DNA of 63,880 bases from Candidatus Tumulicola scandinaviensis (lineage in GTDB: Bacteria > Vulcanimicrobiota > Vulcanimicrobiia > Vulcanimicrobiales > Vulcanimicrobiaceae). The translations under genes and the position numbers were made by a program. How positions within the stretch are numbered: the first letter of the stretch is position 1; each line of letters opens with the position of its first letter. Under the pieces are notes generated by a model. That model was not told the DNA's origin. It did no database searches and was given only the letters and a program-made list of their open reading frames with translations. Below, in pieces: positions 15,932-24,815 of the stretch. Where the stretch lies: assembly GCA_003140835.1 (NCBI GenBank), contig PLLA01000093.1, positions 1 to 63,880 on the forward strand. The letters are read 5' to 3'.

Positions 15932-17141
15932 AACCTTACCGTCCGATCAGGACGCATCGGGGAGGACGCTCGGCGACGAAGAAATCGCCGCCGTCACCGC
16001 CGCCCTCCGAAGCGGAACGCTAACGAGCACGAAGGGCCAGTTCGTTTCGCAGCTGGAGTCGCGCTTTGCAGCCATGATGGGCGCGAAGTACGCGTACGCA
16101 TGCTCGTCGGGCACCGCTGCCGTGCACTGCGCCATCGCGGCGCTCGACCTCGAGCCGGGTGACGAAGTCATTACGACGCCGATCACCGACATGGGCGCGC
16201 TGTCGCCGATTCTTTACCAGGGCGCGATTCCGGTATTCGCCGACGTCGATCCGCGAACGTGCAACGTGACCGCCGCGACCATTGCCGATCGTATGAGCGA
16301 TCGAACCAAAGCGATCCTCGTGACCCATTTGTTTGGGAACCCGTGCGAAATGCCGCGAATCGCCGGGCTCGCCAAAGACGCCGGTATCCCGGTGATCGAG
16401 GACTGCGCTCAGGCTTTCCTCTCGAGCTACAACGGCCGGTTCGTCGGAACGATCGGCAGCATCGGTTGTTTCAGCCTGCAGCAGGGCAAACACATTACGA
16501 CCGGCGAGGGTGGCCTCGTCATCACCGACGATCCGCAACTTGCCAGACGGATGTTTTTGTTCATCAACAAAGCGTGGGGCTACGGAGACCAGCACCCCGA
16601 TCATTACTTTCTCGCCTTGAACTACCGGATGTCGGAACTGTGCGGCAGCGTAGCCTGCGCGCAGCTCGACAAGCTTCCGGCCGTCGTGGCCCGGCGCCGC
16701 ATGCTGGCAGAGATGCTGACCGAAATGCTGCGCAACGTGCGCGGAGTCCAGACCCCGACGATTTTGCGCGGCGCGCAACACAGCTACTGGAAGTACTGTA
16801 TTCGGACCGACGCGTCGCTGCCGAAAGACGCGGTACTCGAGATGGCGAAGCACTTGAAAGAGCGCGGCATCGCCTGCGCGCCGCGTTACATTCAGAAACC
16901 GGCGTTCGCATGCGAGGTCTTTGCGCGCCGGAAGACCTTCGGCAGCAGCGGTTATCCGTTTAATCTCGCGCGTCCCGAAGCACTCGACTACGACCCGGCA
17001 CGCTTTCCCGGCACGCTGGCCGCACTCGAGCGCATCCTGGTCGTTCCCTGGAACGACCTCTACGACGAAGACGACGTGCGATACATCGGCGACGCGATTT
17101 CGTCGGCCGCCGCCAATCTCACCTGTGAGGTAGCCTCGTGA
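15900..17141 (+). CDS. DegT/DnrJ/EryC1/StrS sugar aminotransferase
   Basis: A 413-aa PLP enzyme that transaminates a keto group on a nucleotide sugar. YACSSGTAAVHCAIAAL binds the cofactor phosphate, VIEDCAQAFLSSYNGR stacks and contacts the ring, and Lys197 in FSLQQGKHITTGEGGLV is the Schiff-base lysine. The C-terminal part has NYRMSELCGSVACAQLDKL. The GTG at 15900 is preceded by TGGAG nine bases upstream and lies inside the 3' end of the GT2 gene. With the following Gfo/Idh and hexapeptide acyltransferase genes it forms the WbpB-WbpE-WbpD-like trio that makes 3-acetamido sugars. Confidence 0.9.
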   Translation: MALTFQPISHRTLPSDQDASGRTLGDEEIAAVTAALRSGTLTSTKGQFVSQLESRFAAMMGAKYAYACSSGTAAVHCAIAALDLEPGDEVITTPITDMGALSPILYQGAIPVFADVDPRTCNVTAATIADRMSDRTKAILVTHLFGNPCEMPRIAGLAKDAGIPVIEDCAQAFLSSYNGRFVGTIGSIGCFSLQQGKHITTGEGGLVITDDPQLARRMFLFINKAWGYGDQHPDHYFLALNYRMSELCGSVACAQLDKLPAVVARRRMLAEMLTEMLRNVRGVQTPTILRGAQHSYWKYCIRTDASLPKDAVLEMAKHLKERGIACAPRYIQKPAFACEVFARRKTFGSSGYPFNLARPEALDYDPARFPGTLAALERILVVPWNDLYDEDDVRYIGDAISSAAANLTCEVAS

Positions 17142-18178
17142 AGAAAAAGCGTTTCGCAATCGTCGGCGCGGGCGCAATCGCCCGCGCCTACGAAACCGCC
17201 TTTGCGTCGATAGAGAGTGCCGAGATCGTCGCGGTATGCGACGTGGAGATAGCGGCGGCCAAGGAATACGCGCGGCGGGTAGGCTGCGCGGCCTATCCGA
17301 CGACGCGGCACCTGCTGGCCGGCGCCGAGTTCGATGCGGCGGTCGTGTGTACGCCGCCGGTGTCGCACGAAAGCATTACCTGCGAGCTTCTTACGAGCGG
17401 CAAGCACGTGTTGTGCGAGAAGCCGCTCGCGGTGAGCGTCGAGGCCGCCCAGCGCATGGTGGCCACGGCGCGACGGAGCGGTGCCATCCTCACCATGGCC
17501 TCGAAGTTTCGGTATGCGGCCGACGTCCGTAAGGCGCGCGAGTTGCTGGCGGGCGGCGCCATCGGAGAGCTGGTCTTTGCCGAAAACGCTTTTACATCGC
17601 ACGTCGATATGCGCAACCGCTGGAACTCGAACGCTGCGGTGAGCGGCGGAGGGGTGCTCATCGATAACGGTACGCACGCGGTAGACGTGCTGCGGTACTT
17701 CTTGGGCAATCTGTGCGACATACAGGTCGTCGAAGGACGCCGCATGCAAGGTCTGGCCGTCGAGGACACGGTGCGGTTATTCGTGCACAACGACGACGGC
17801 GTTGTTGGGACGTCGGACCTCTCGTGGAGCATCGATAAAGAGCTCGAGACGTTCTTGCGGCTGTACGGGAGCCTCGGCACGATTTTGGTCGGATGGCGAG
17901 AGTCGCGTTTCCGCCGGCGCGGCCAGAGCGACTGGCACGTCTTCGGAAGCGGCTACAACAAGATTCAAGCGTTTCGCGATCAGCTCGACAACTTTTGCGG
18001 GGCGATCGACGGCACCGACAGTCTCGTGGTAACGGCCGAGGACGGGCTGGCCTCGGTCAAGGTCATTCAGGCGGCCTACGCGGCACTGGAGCGGGCGCGC
18101 TGGGAGCGCATCGGCACGCACCTGGAAGATCTCGAGATCGCTCCGCTGCGGATAACGCGCGAGGCGGCGGCGTCGTAA
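17138..18178 (+). CDS. Gfo/Idh/MocA family oxidoreductase
   Basis: A 346-aa NAD(P)-dependent dehydrogenase. The N-terminal Rossmann domain begins KKKRFAIVGAGAIARAYETAF and contains the family motif GKHVLCEKPLAVSVEAAQRM; the second half is the alpha/beta dimerisation domain (GGVLIDNGTHAVDVLRYFLG). In WbpB-type pathways this enzyme oxidises C3 of a UDP-uronate so that the aminotransferase can aminate it. GTGA overlap with the aminotransferase gene supports co-translation and a shared pathway. The substrate is inferred from context only. Confidence 0.88.
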   Translation: MKKKRFAIVGAGAIARAYETAFASIESAEIVAVCDVEIAAAKEYARRVGCAAYPTTRHLLAGAEFDAAVVCTPPVSHESITCELLTSGKHVLCEKPLAVSVEAAQRMVATARRSGAILTMASKFRYAADVRKARELLAGGAIGELVFAENAFTSHVDMRNRWNSNAAVSGGGVLIDNGTHAVDVLRYFLGNLCDIQVVEGRRMQGLAVEDTVRLFVHNDDGVVGTSDLSWSIDKELETFLRLYGSLGTILVGWRESRFRRRGQSDWHVFGSGYNKIQAFRDQLDNFCGAIDGTDSLVVTAEDGLASVKVIQAAYAALERARWERIGTHLEDLEIAPLRITREAAAS

Positions 18179-18180
18179 AC

Positions 18181-18792
18181 ATGACCGTCCATCCCACTGC
18201 GAACGTCGAGCCCGGCGTCGTCATCGGACCAAACACGGCGATTTGGGATAACGTTCACATACGCCATTCCACCCGCATCGGCGCCGACTGTATCATCGGC
18301 GAGAAATCATACATCGCCTACGGCGTCGAGATCGGCGATCTCGTAAAAATCAATGCGTTCGTGTACGTCTGTACCGCCGTAACGATCGAGCGAGGCGTGA
18401 TGATCTCGGCCGGCGTCGTCTTCACCAACGACCGGTGTCCGCGAGCGACCAATCCGCAACTCGATCGGTTACGGTCTTCGGATCCCGATGAAAAGACCTT
18501 GAAAACGCTGGTGCGCGAAGGCGCGACGATCGGCGCTCAGGCGACCATCGGACCGGGACTGACGATCGGGCGCTTTGCGATGGTCGGCATGGGCTCGGTC
18601 GTAACGCGCGACGTTCCGGATTTTTGCATCGTCGCGGGCAATCCGGCCAGACCGGTCGGATTCGCATGCACGTGCGGACGCACCCTGGTGCGCCTCACGA
18701 CGGCCGAAGGCCGCCGTGAACTGCGTTGCCATACGTGCCTTGCCGAATACGTTCTCGAGGGTACGAAAGTCACGGAAGCGGCTCTGATCTGA
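18181..18792 (+). CDS. Hexapeptide-repeat N-acyltransferase (WbpD/WlbB-like) with C-terminal zinc ribbon
   Basis: A 203-aa left-handed beta-helix acyltransferase. Isoleucine-patch hexapeptides run from ANVEPGVVIGPNTAIWDNV to ATIGAQATIGPGLTIG, followed by VVTRDVPDFCIVAGNPARPVGF. The C-terminus has two CxC/CxxC pairs (CTCGRTL and CHTC, about 20 residues apart), a zinc-ribbon-like tail seen in several WbpD-type proteins. It probably N-acetylates the amino group introduced by the preceding aminotransferase. The ATG is two bases after the upstream stop; the frame is open further upstream, but that part is an out-of-frame shadow of the dehydrogenase. Confidence 0.88.
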   Translation: MTVHPTANVEPGVVIGPNTAIWDNVHIRHSTRIGADCIIGEKSYIAYGVEIGDLVKINAFVYVCTAVTIERGVMISAGVVFTNDRCPRATNPQLDRLRSSDPDEKTLKTLVREGATIGAQATIGPGLTIGRFAMVGMGSVVTRDVPDFCIVAGNPARPVGFACTCGRTLVRLTTAEGRRELRCHTCLAEYVLEGTKVTEAALI

Positions 18793-20120
18793 TGCGGTTT
18801 GGAATCGTCGGCGGCGGTTTACTCGGGATGACCCTCGCGTGGGATCTTTCGAAAGCCGGTCACGACGTAACGATTCTCGAAGGCGCGCCGCGCTGCGGCG
18901 GGCTCGCCGCCCCGTGGCAAGTGGGCGACGTCGTGTGGGACCGGCATTACCACGTGACGCTGCAGAGCGATTTCGCGTTGCGCGAGCTGTTGGGCGAGTT
19001 GGATCTCGAGCCGGATTTGCAATGGGTCAAGACCGGAACCGGGTTTTTCGTCGACGGAAAAATGCACCCGTTTTCGGGTGCCGCCGACTACGCGCGATTT
19101 CCACCGTTGTCTCCGCTGCAAAAGTTTCGCCTCGCGGCAACCATTCTCAAAGCATCGCGAATTGAAGATTGGCGTCCGCTCGAGCGAGTGACCGCGGTCG
19201 AGTGGCTCACGCGGCATTGCGGGCGAACCACCGTCGAGCGTATTTGGCTGCCGCTGCTGCGAGCGAAACTCGGGCCGCATGCGACGCGAGCCTCAGCAGC
19301 GTTCATCTGGGCCATCATCGCTCGCATGTTTGCGGCCCGCGGAAGCGGACCCAAGCGCGAGCAGTTCGGATACGTCCGCAACGGATACGACCGTACGCTT
19401 CGCCGATTCGAAGAGAAGCTGGCCGCGCGGAACGTCGAGATTCGGACGTCGTACCGGGCCGAGCGGATCGAGGGTGCACCCAACGGCGTCGCGGTCGTCT
19501 CCGACGGCGAAACGACGCTCTTCGATCGCGTCGTCGTCACGCTGGCAGCGCCGCTCGCCGCGCGACTCTGCCCGGGTTTGACGGCGCAGGAACGCGCTCT
19601 GTGCGAGGGCGTGGAGTACCAAGGAATTATCTGCGCGTCGCTCTTGACCGATGCGGCGCTGACGCCGTATTACATCACGAACATTGCCGACGCAACGGTT
19701 CCGTTTACGGCGGTCATCGAAATGAGCGCGCTGGTAGACCGCAGCGAGTTCGCGGGCAAGTCGCTGATCTATCTGCCGAAATACGTGTCGTCGGACGATC
19801 CGGCATTCTGCCTGACCGACGACGAAATCGAGGAAACGTTTTTATCGGCGTTGGAGCGAATGCACCCGGCGTTCCGGCGCAGCTCCGTGCGCGCGTTTCG
19901 AGTCTCGCGAGTACCGTTCGTTTTCCCGATACCAACGCTCGGCTATTCCGAACGCCTGCCTCCCACCCAAACGACCGTCGAAGGATTATTCATGGCGAAC
20001 AGCGCTCACATCGTCAACGGAACGCTCAACGTGAACGAGACCGTCAAACTCGCTCACAACTTGATGCCGTCGTTACTCGCGACGTCCCAACGGCCGGACC
20101 GGCCCGTGGCGGTTGCATGA
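18792..20120 (+). CDS. FAD-dependent oxidoreductase (protoporphyrinogen oxidase-like, COG1232)
   Basis: A 442-aa flavoprotein with an N-terminal dinucleotide-binding motif GIVGGGLLGMTLAWDLSKAGH, the GG motif GAPRCGGLAAPW and a C-terminal FAD block ending GLFMANSAHIVNGTLNVNETV. This group is common in exopolysaccharide clusters and is annotated as amine oxidase or protoporphyrinogen oxidase-like; its substrate is not known. A sugar or lipid-linked sugar redox role is plausible from context but unproven. The ATG shares one base with the upstream stop (TGATG). Confidence 0.84.
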   Translation: MRFGIVGGGLLGMTLAWDLSKAGHDVTILEGAPRCGGLAAPWQVGDVVWDRHYHVTLQSDFALRELLGELDLEPDLQWVKTGTGFFVDGKMHPFSGAADYARFPPLSPLQKFRLAATILKASRIEDWRPLERVTAVEWLTRHCGRTTVERIWLPLLRAKLGPHATRASAAFIWAIIARMFAARGSGPKREQFGYVRNGYDRTLRRFEEKLAARNVEIRTSYRAERIEGAPNGVAVVSDGETTLFDRVVVTLAAPLAARLCPGLTAQERALCEGVEYQGIICASLLTDAALTPYYITNIADATVPFTAVIEMSALVDRSEFAGKSLIYLPKYVSSDDPAFCLTDDEIEETFLSALERMHPAFRRSSVRAFRVSRVPFVFPIPTLGYSERLPPTQTTVEGLFMANSAHIVNGTLNVNETVKLAHNLMPSLLATSQRPDRPVAVA

Positions 20121-21109
20121 GGGCTTCCCTGTCGCTCGACCTCGACAACCAATGGTCGTACATGAAGACTCATGGCGATGCGGCTTGGCAGTCGTTTCCG
20201 TCGTATCTCGAACTGTTGGTTCCGCGGGTGCTCGACGTTCTCGATCGCCTGGGCTTACGGATAACCTTCTTCCTCGTCGGACAAGATGCCGCACTTCCGC
20301 AGCATGCCGGCGTGTTCTCCGAAATCGCGCGCCGCGGGCACGAAATCGGCAATCACTCGCATCACCACGAGCCGTGGATGCACCAGCGCAGCGCAGAAGC
20401 GATCGAGAGCGAACTCGCGTGCGCCGAGGAAAGCATCGAAAAGGCGACCGGGCAAAGGCCGCGAGGCTTTCGCGGTCCCGGGTTTACCCGCTCCGACTCG
20501 ATTCTGCAGACGCTCGTGCGACGCGGCTATCTGTACGATGCGTCGTCGCTCGCGACGTTCATCGGCCCGCTCGCGCGCGCGTACTATTTTCGAAGCGCGA
20601 AGCTCAGCGAAGCCGACCGCCGCGAGCGCGAAGATCTCTTCGGCGGATTCGCCGACGGATTCCGGCCGAATCGCCAACATACGATCCAGCTGCAAAACGG
20701 GTCGATTACGGAAATTCCGGTTACGACGTTCCCGCTCTTGCGAGTGCCGATTCACATCAGCTACGTTCTCTACGCGTCGACGATATCGCCGGTAGCGGCG
20801 CTGGCGTATTTTCGGGCGGCGCTCCAGTGGTGCAAGCTGACTCGAACCGAACCGTCGATTCTCCTGCATCCACTCGATTTTCTATCGGGCGACGAGTGCC
20901 CGGAACTGGCGTTCTTTCCCGCCATGAGCATGAATCCCGAAACGAAGCGGCGCGTCGTCATCGAATCGCTCGAAGCGTTGGCCGGCGGCTTCGACGTGCG
21001 GCCTCTGATCGAGATGGTCGGACCCGCAGGGAATTCTCAGGGAACAAATGGTAAGCTTGCAACTGTTCCTCCGATAGAGGTATTACGACGAACGTCGGAT
21101 AGGGTTTAG
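20117..21109 (+). CDS. Polysaccharide deacetylase (NodB domain)
   Basis: A 330-aa carbohydrate esterase family 4-type protein. SLDLDNQWSY provides the first catalytic aspartates, HEIGNHSHHHEPW the metal-binding histidines, and GFRGPGF the third motif; ILLHPLDFL lies near the end. It lacks a signal peptide, so it probably acts in the cytoplasm or on a lipid-linked intermediate. Removing N-acetyl groups from the polymer would fit the cluster. ATGA overlap with the oxidoreductase gene; last gene of the rightward operon. No clear terminator follows. Confidence 0.87.
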   Translation: MRASLSLDLDNQWSYMKTHGDAAWQSFPSYLELLVPRVLDVLDRLGLRITFFLVGQDAALPQHAGVFSEIARRGHEIGNHSHHHEPWMHQRSAEAIESELACAEESIEKATGQRPRGFRGPGFTRSDSILQTLVRRGYLYDASSLATFIGPLARAYYFRSAKLSEADRREREDLFGGFADGFRPNRQHTIQLQNGSITEIPVTTFPLLRVPIHISYVLYASTISPVAALAYFRAALQWCKLTRTEPSILLHPLDFLSGDECPELAFFPAMSMNPETKRRVVIESLEALAGGFDVRPLIEMVGPAGNSQGTNGKLATVPPIEVLRRTSDRV

Positions 21110-21212
21110 CACCCCTGCCTTTCGGGTTGCCTTACAAGCAGCCGTGCGCTAGCGTAATGCGCCCGCTGATGCAAGAACCCGCGACGTACTTCGCGACTCA
21201 TGGGGCGTGTCG

Positions 21213-22322
21213 ATGGCTGCAAGAACGGTCGGAGTTTCTCCGGTCGCGTTAACTGGTTTCGAGGGGCTCGATCGATCGCGTAAAAAGCGTATCGAGGCGA
21301 TCCTTCGGCGTTTGCTCGGGCTGGTGAACGGCAAAGGCTGGGCTTTAGGCCTATTCGACCTCGAGGGCGACCTTCTCGACTACGACGTTGCGCGATCGGG
21401 AATAGGAGGGCGCGCGGCCCTTTCGCTGCTGTGCAAGATGCCGTTTCCCGCAACGCAGGGCCCGGTCGTTCTGAACGCAAGCGCATCTGCGTCCGAGAAC
21501 GCTATCCCTGCGATCGGCGTTGCGACGCCGGCCGGCACCGGCCGCTCACTCGCTTGGATCGCGCAGCTTTCCTCCCCTCCCGATCCCGCTCCGGGAGAAC
21601 TCGCCGACGAACTCCAGCGGCTGACGCACCAGATCGCACTCGAAATTGACGACGGACCGAATCGCGACGGCGAACGGCGGCAACTCGCGCGAAACGGCTT
21701 TCACGGGTTCTACTTGCTGGATCCGCGATTCAACGTGGACCGCGCGTGGCATACCCGCGAACCGCTATCGTGCGATTTTGCCGATCTGATCGAACCACGC
21801 GACTATCGCCTTCCGACCGTCGTCGAGCGCGCGGTGCGACGCCTGACCGCAGCTTGGAACTTCTTGAGCATCGGTGCCTGCGCGACCGGAGTGGCCTATC
21901 CGCTTCCGGATCTCATGCTAAAAGTCGTACCGATGGCCGGCGCGGGACCCGAAGTTTACATCGGCGTGGTTGCCGAACAGTGCGCCGCCGAACATGCGAT
22001 CGAGCGCACCGCAACGACGTTCCGGATCTCGTCGCGCGAACGCGACGTGCTGCACGCGCTGCTCGACGGCAACTCCATCGCCGAGATCGCCGCCGCGCTC
22101 AATCTGGCCGAATCGACCGTGAACGACCACGTCGCCCGTATGATAGCGAAAACGAACGCTCGCAATCGGATCGAAATGGCGGCGATGCTGCTGGGCTGGC
22201 CGGACATTGCCGAGCGCAACGGCACCGCACTGCGCAACGCGCGCCCCGTCAAGTCGCGCGTACGCTGTGCGTGGCGCTATAAAATCACGACCGCGCCGCG
22301 GGGACAAGAATCGGTTGGCTAG
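21213..22322 (+). CDS. LuxR-family transcriptional regulator
   Basis: A 369-aa protein with a C-terminal LuxR-type helix-turn-helix (residues about 265-330: FRISSRERDVLHALLDG, SIAEIAAALNLAESTVNDHV). The first 260 residues match no domain I can name; a weak GAF- or PAS-like sensor is possible. ATG 21213 has GGGG seven bases upstream; GTG 21207 is the alternative. It directly follows the exopolysaccharide operon and is the first of three LuxR-type regulators in 7 kb. A role in controlling the polysaccharide genes is inferred from position only. Confidence 0.83.
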   Translation: MAARTVGVSPVALTGFEGLDRSRKKRIEAILRRLLGLVNGKGWALGLFDLEGDLLDYDVARSGIGGRAALSLLCKMPFPATQGPVVLNASASASENAIPAIGVATPAGTGRSLAWIAQLSSPPDPAPGELADELQRLTHQIALEIDDGPNRDGERRQLARNGFHGFYLLDPRFNVDRAWHTREPLSCDFADLIEPRDYRLPTVVERAVRRLTAAWNFLSIGACATGVAYPLPDLMLKVVPMAGAGPEVYIGVVAEQCAAEHAIERTATTFRISSRERDVLHALLDGNSIAEIAAALNLAESTVNDHVARMIAKTNARNRIEMAAMLLGWPDIAERNGTALRNARPVKSRVRCAWRYKITTAPRGQESVG

Positions 22323-22586
22323 TTTCGTGGAAGTAACGCAAGCGTTCCGGACGGGCGTATGACTCGTTCTTACTACACGGGCGGGTCGTAGGTACCGCAA
22401 TCGCTGCGTGCGACGCTCAAAGACCTAGGACCATGGGACTGAAAGACTCACGAAAAACCCGGGTTGTCGCGCACCGGCAACAAATGTCAAACTTAATAGC
22501 GAGGCCTGCATCGGAATACGATCGCGGCGCACTTCAGCACTTGTGCCCGCCGGGTGGGTTTTCACTAGATGGAGTTTCTTGACAGA

Positions 22587-23243
22587 ATGTCTGTAGCAAC
22601 CTTACCCCCTCGCGCGCTCGTCCCCGTAGCAACCTTACCCCTGCGCGTGCTCGTCATCGAAAAGCAGATGCTCTTCGCAAAGGCGGTGGCCCAGGTGCTG
22701 TCGACCGATCCCGACATCAAGGTCGTGGGTATCGCGAGCGGCCGGGATGCGGCCGTTCCCAAGGACGTGGACATCGTCGTCATCGACATCGACACCGAAG
22801 AAATCGACGACGTCGTCGAGCACTTTAAGACTCGCGCCCCCGCAGCCCGCATTTGCGCGCTGTCGGCGCACACCCAGGGCGAACTCATGCAGCACTGTTT
22901 GAGCGCGGGTGCGGACGCCTACATCGTGAAGGATTCCTCGCTGCAAGAGCTGGTTACCGCGATTAAGACGCTCGGCGAGGGCGCCAGCTACGTGGATCCG
23001 CGAGTCGCCGCATCGCTTCTCCGGCGCCGCGGCCCTTCGAACCGCTCGACGAACGAGCTGTCCCCGCGCGAACGCGAAATCATCCGTCTGATCGCCCAAG
23101 GCCTGTCGAATCGAGACATCGGCCGCCGGCTGGTCCTATCGGAGAAAACGATCAAGAATCACGTCAGCCATATCTTTTCCAAGATCCACTGCACCGCGCG
23201 CTCGCAAGCGGCCGTTCACGCAATCAGGATCGGTCTCGCATAA
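22587..23243 (+). CDS. NarL/FixJ-type response regulator with altered acidic pocket
   Basis: A 218-aa protein: receiver domain (residues about 20-140), then a LuxR HTH (LSPREREIIRLIAQGLSNRD...SEKTIKNHVSHIFSKI). The phosphoacceptor Asp67 (VVIDID), the switch Ser (CALSAH) and the Lys (YIVKDSS) are present. The usual DD/ED pair at the end of the first strand is Glu25-Lys26, so Mg2+ binding may be weakened. The N-terminus carries a duplicated 11-residue segment encoded by a 33-bp tandem repeat. ATG 22569 would add six residues. No histidine kinase is adjacent; its last 28 bases overlap the convergent gene. Confidence 0.86.
   Translation: MSVATLPPRALVPVATLPLRVLVIEKQMLFAKAVAQVLSTDPDIKVVGIASGRDAAVPKDVDIVVIDIDTEEIDDVVEHFKTRAPAARICALSAHTQGELMQHCLSAGADAYIVKDSSLQELVTAIKTLGEGASYVDPRVAASLLRRRGPSNRSTNELSPREREIIRLIAQGLSNRDIGRRLVLSEKTIKNHVSHIFSKIHCTARSQAAVHAIRIGLA
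22593..22658 (+). repeat. 33-bp tandem duplication at the 5' end of the response regulator gene
   Basis: Two units, 22593-22625 and 22626-22658, match at 28 of 33 positions; the first 16 bases (GTAGCAACCTTACCCC) are identical. In frame they encode VATLPPRALVP and VATLPLRVLVI. The second copy forms the first beta strand of the receiver domain, so the first copy is the added one. Confidence 0.85.
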
Positions 23244-24658
23244 TCTTCCGGCGGGGCTGAAGAGCTCGCGTCGGGCGGACGAACGGCGGCCGCTACGGCC
23301 GACGCGAGCAGGCCAAACAGACCCAGCCACGCCGCCAGTTGGGGCGCAAAGGTCTGTCGCGTTAACTCCGCGGTCGCACGAAGATACCGTGCCCACGCTT
23401 CGGGTGAGAACTCGTCGGGCGACGCGTTAAACGCGTGGGTTACGATTTGGGCGGCTGCCGGCGGCGGCTGAAGGTGGACGACCAGCGCGACGCACAACGT
23501 CGTTGCGACCGCACCGATCGACGCTATCGCAACGCGCCGGCCTACGCTCCCGCCGAGCACTGCATAGAGGCCGCCGAAAACGCCCGCGACGTCGAGCGCC
23601 GCCGTAGCCCGCGAGATTTTCTGCGTCCAGACGGCGGTCAGAAGGGCCAAAGCGCCCGCTCCGATTACCCGGAAAGCTCCCGCCGGCACTCGCAACGCGA
23701 TCGCAAACGCGGCCGGGAGGGCGATCAGTATCTGAATGTCGTGCAAGTAGATGCCGAAGAACAGCACCGCAGCGGGAGGCAGCAGCGGCACGAGGACGTC
23801 TTGGCGGTTCCGAGCTGCAAACGCACCGGCTAAGACGACCCCGAAGACCGCCGCGCACGCAAACCAAATCTTTCCCAGCAGCAGCGCGAGCGGCGGCGAT
23901 ATCCCGGCGACGAAGAGCAGCCGGCTGAGACTGTATTGATCGGACGCAACCAGCTCGGCGTAGGCCATGAGCGGGAGGACCTGCGCGAAGTACTCCTTGT
24001 TTTCCGCGACGCCGAGAGCGGCAACGCTCAACACCGCCAGTACCGCTACGGAAACGATCACCGCTACGCGCGAACGATGCACGAATAAGAACATCGCGAC
24101 CACCGCCGGAACGCCCACGTTCGGTTGCAAAAGGGCCAACGATGCCGCGCATCCGGCAGCGATCCATCGGTGCTTGGAAAGGAAATAGGCCGCCGCGCAA
24201 ATCGAAAGCATTGCCAGCGGCGCGGTTTCGCCATAAGCGACGTTGAGCAGCGTGAGCGGCGTAAACGCGAGCAAAATAGCCGTATCGGAAGCGTTGGTAG
24301 CCGCCGCCAAACAGCGGGCGCTCGCGACGGCGGCCAGGGCAAGGACGATGCAGAAAAGTTCCGCGGCTTGCTTGGGCGGCAGCTTTGAAAGCAGTGCAAA
24401 CGGAAGCAAGACGTAACCCGGAAGGGGTGCCGGTTCCACGTACCCGGCCGGCATCACATCGCGTTCCAGCTCGCGTTCGCACGAGCGCAAAGGTTCGACT
24501 CGATACGGGTCGCGGTGTTCCCGGACGGCCACCCCCGCGCAGTAGAACGCCTTGAAACTCTGGTGTCCGACGTCGCCGCGGGCCCCGAGCGCGAACGCAC
24601 CGAGCGTCACCAGCAGTGATAGCCCGGTGAAGGCGACGTTTCTGGCCGATATAACCAC
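23216..24658 (-). CDS. Glycosyltransferase family 87-like membrane protein (DUF2029)
   Basis: A 480-aa polytopic GT-C type protein, probably using a polyprenyl-phosphate sugar donor to mannosylate or arabinosylate envelope glycans. About eleven hydrophobic segments follow an N-terminal helix and the extracytoplasmic loop FKAFYCAGVAVREHRDPYRV, a common feature of DUF2029 proteins (the conserved D-P-Y after the first helix). Further family blocks are FALLSKLPPKQAAELF and a GETAPLAMLSI segment. GTG start with TATCAT seven bases upstream on its strand. The 3' end overlaps the response regulator gene by 28 bp. Acceptor unknown. Confidence 0.8.
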   Translation of the reverse strand: MVISARNVAFTGLSLLVTLGAFALGARGDVGHQSFKAFYCAGVAVREHRDPYRVEPLRSCERELERDVMPAGYVEPAPLPGYVLLPFALLSKLPPKQAAELFCIVLALAAVASARCLAAATNASDTAILLAFTPLTLLNVAYGETAPLAMLSICAAAYFLSKHRWIAAGCAASLALLQPNVGVPAVVAMFLFVHRSRVAVIVSVAVLAVLSVAALGVAENKEYFAQVLPLMAYAELVASDQYSLSRLLFVAGISPPLALLLGKIWFACAAVFGVVLAGAFAARNRQDVLVPLLPPAAVLFFGIYLHDIQILIALPAAFAIALRVPAGAFRVIGAGALALLTAVWTQKISRATAALDVAGVFGGLYAVLGGSVGRRVAIASIGAVATTLCVALVVHLQPPPAAAQIVTHAFNASPDEFSPEAWARYLRATAELTRQTFAPQLAAWLGLFGLLASAVAAAVRPPDASSSAPPEDYARPILIA

Positions 24659-24779
24659 GACATTTATGATAGGCGCGCGCCGCGCCGCCGGCGAGAGGCC
24701 GTGGGGGCCGCCTTCTAGTCGAACGGCTCACACTTGCGACCGGGACCTTCGGTTCAGGCGATCATGGTGCAGTCTCACG

Positions 24780-24808
24780 TTGGCTGCGTGAGGTTGCGCG
24801 AGTATAAT
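24780..24808 (+). promoter_or_regulatory. Sigma-70-type promoter for a probably leaderless gene
   Basis: TTGGCT (24780-24785), 17-bp spacer and a perfect TATAAT (24803-24808). The GTG start codon of the downstream gene is at 24816, seven bases after the -10 box, exactly where transcription should begin. No Shine-Dalgarno sequence can fit, so the transcript is predicted to be leaderless. Confidence 0.7.
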
Positions 24809-24815
24809 CGGCCCG

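Noticed and set aside
14957..21109. Signs of a transposon or genomic island boundary around the rightward polysaccharide operon
   Set aside because: No integrase, transposase, terminal inverted repeats or target duplication were seen, and codon and base use look like the neighbours.
22433..22582. A 49-codon ORF (internal ATG at 22484) ending in the response regulator start region
   Set aside because: AGGA lies only two bases from the ATG, the product has no hydrophobic or conserved feature, and it overlaps the start of the response regulator; kept as a remote possibility only.
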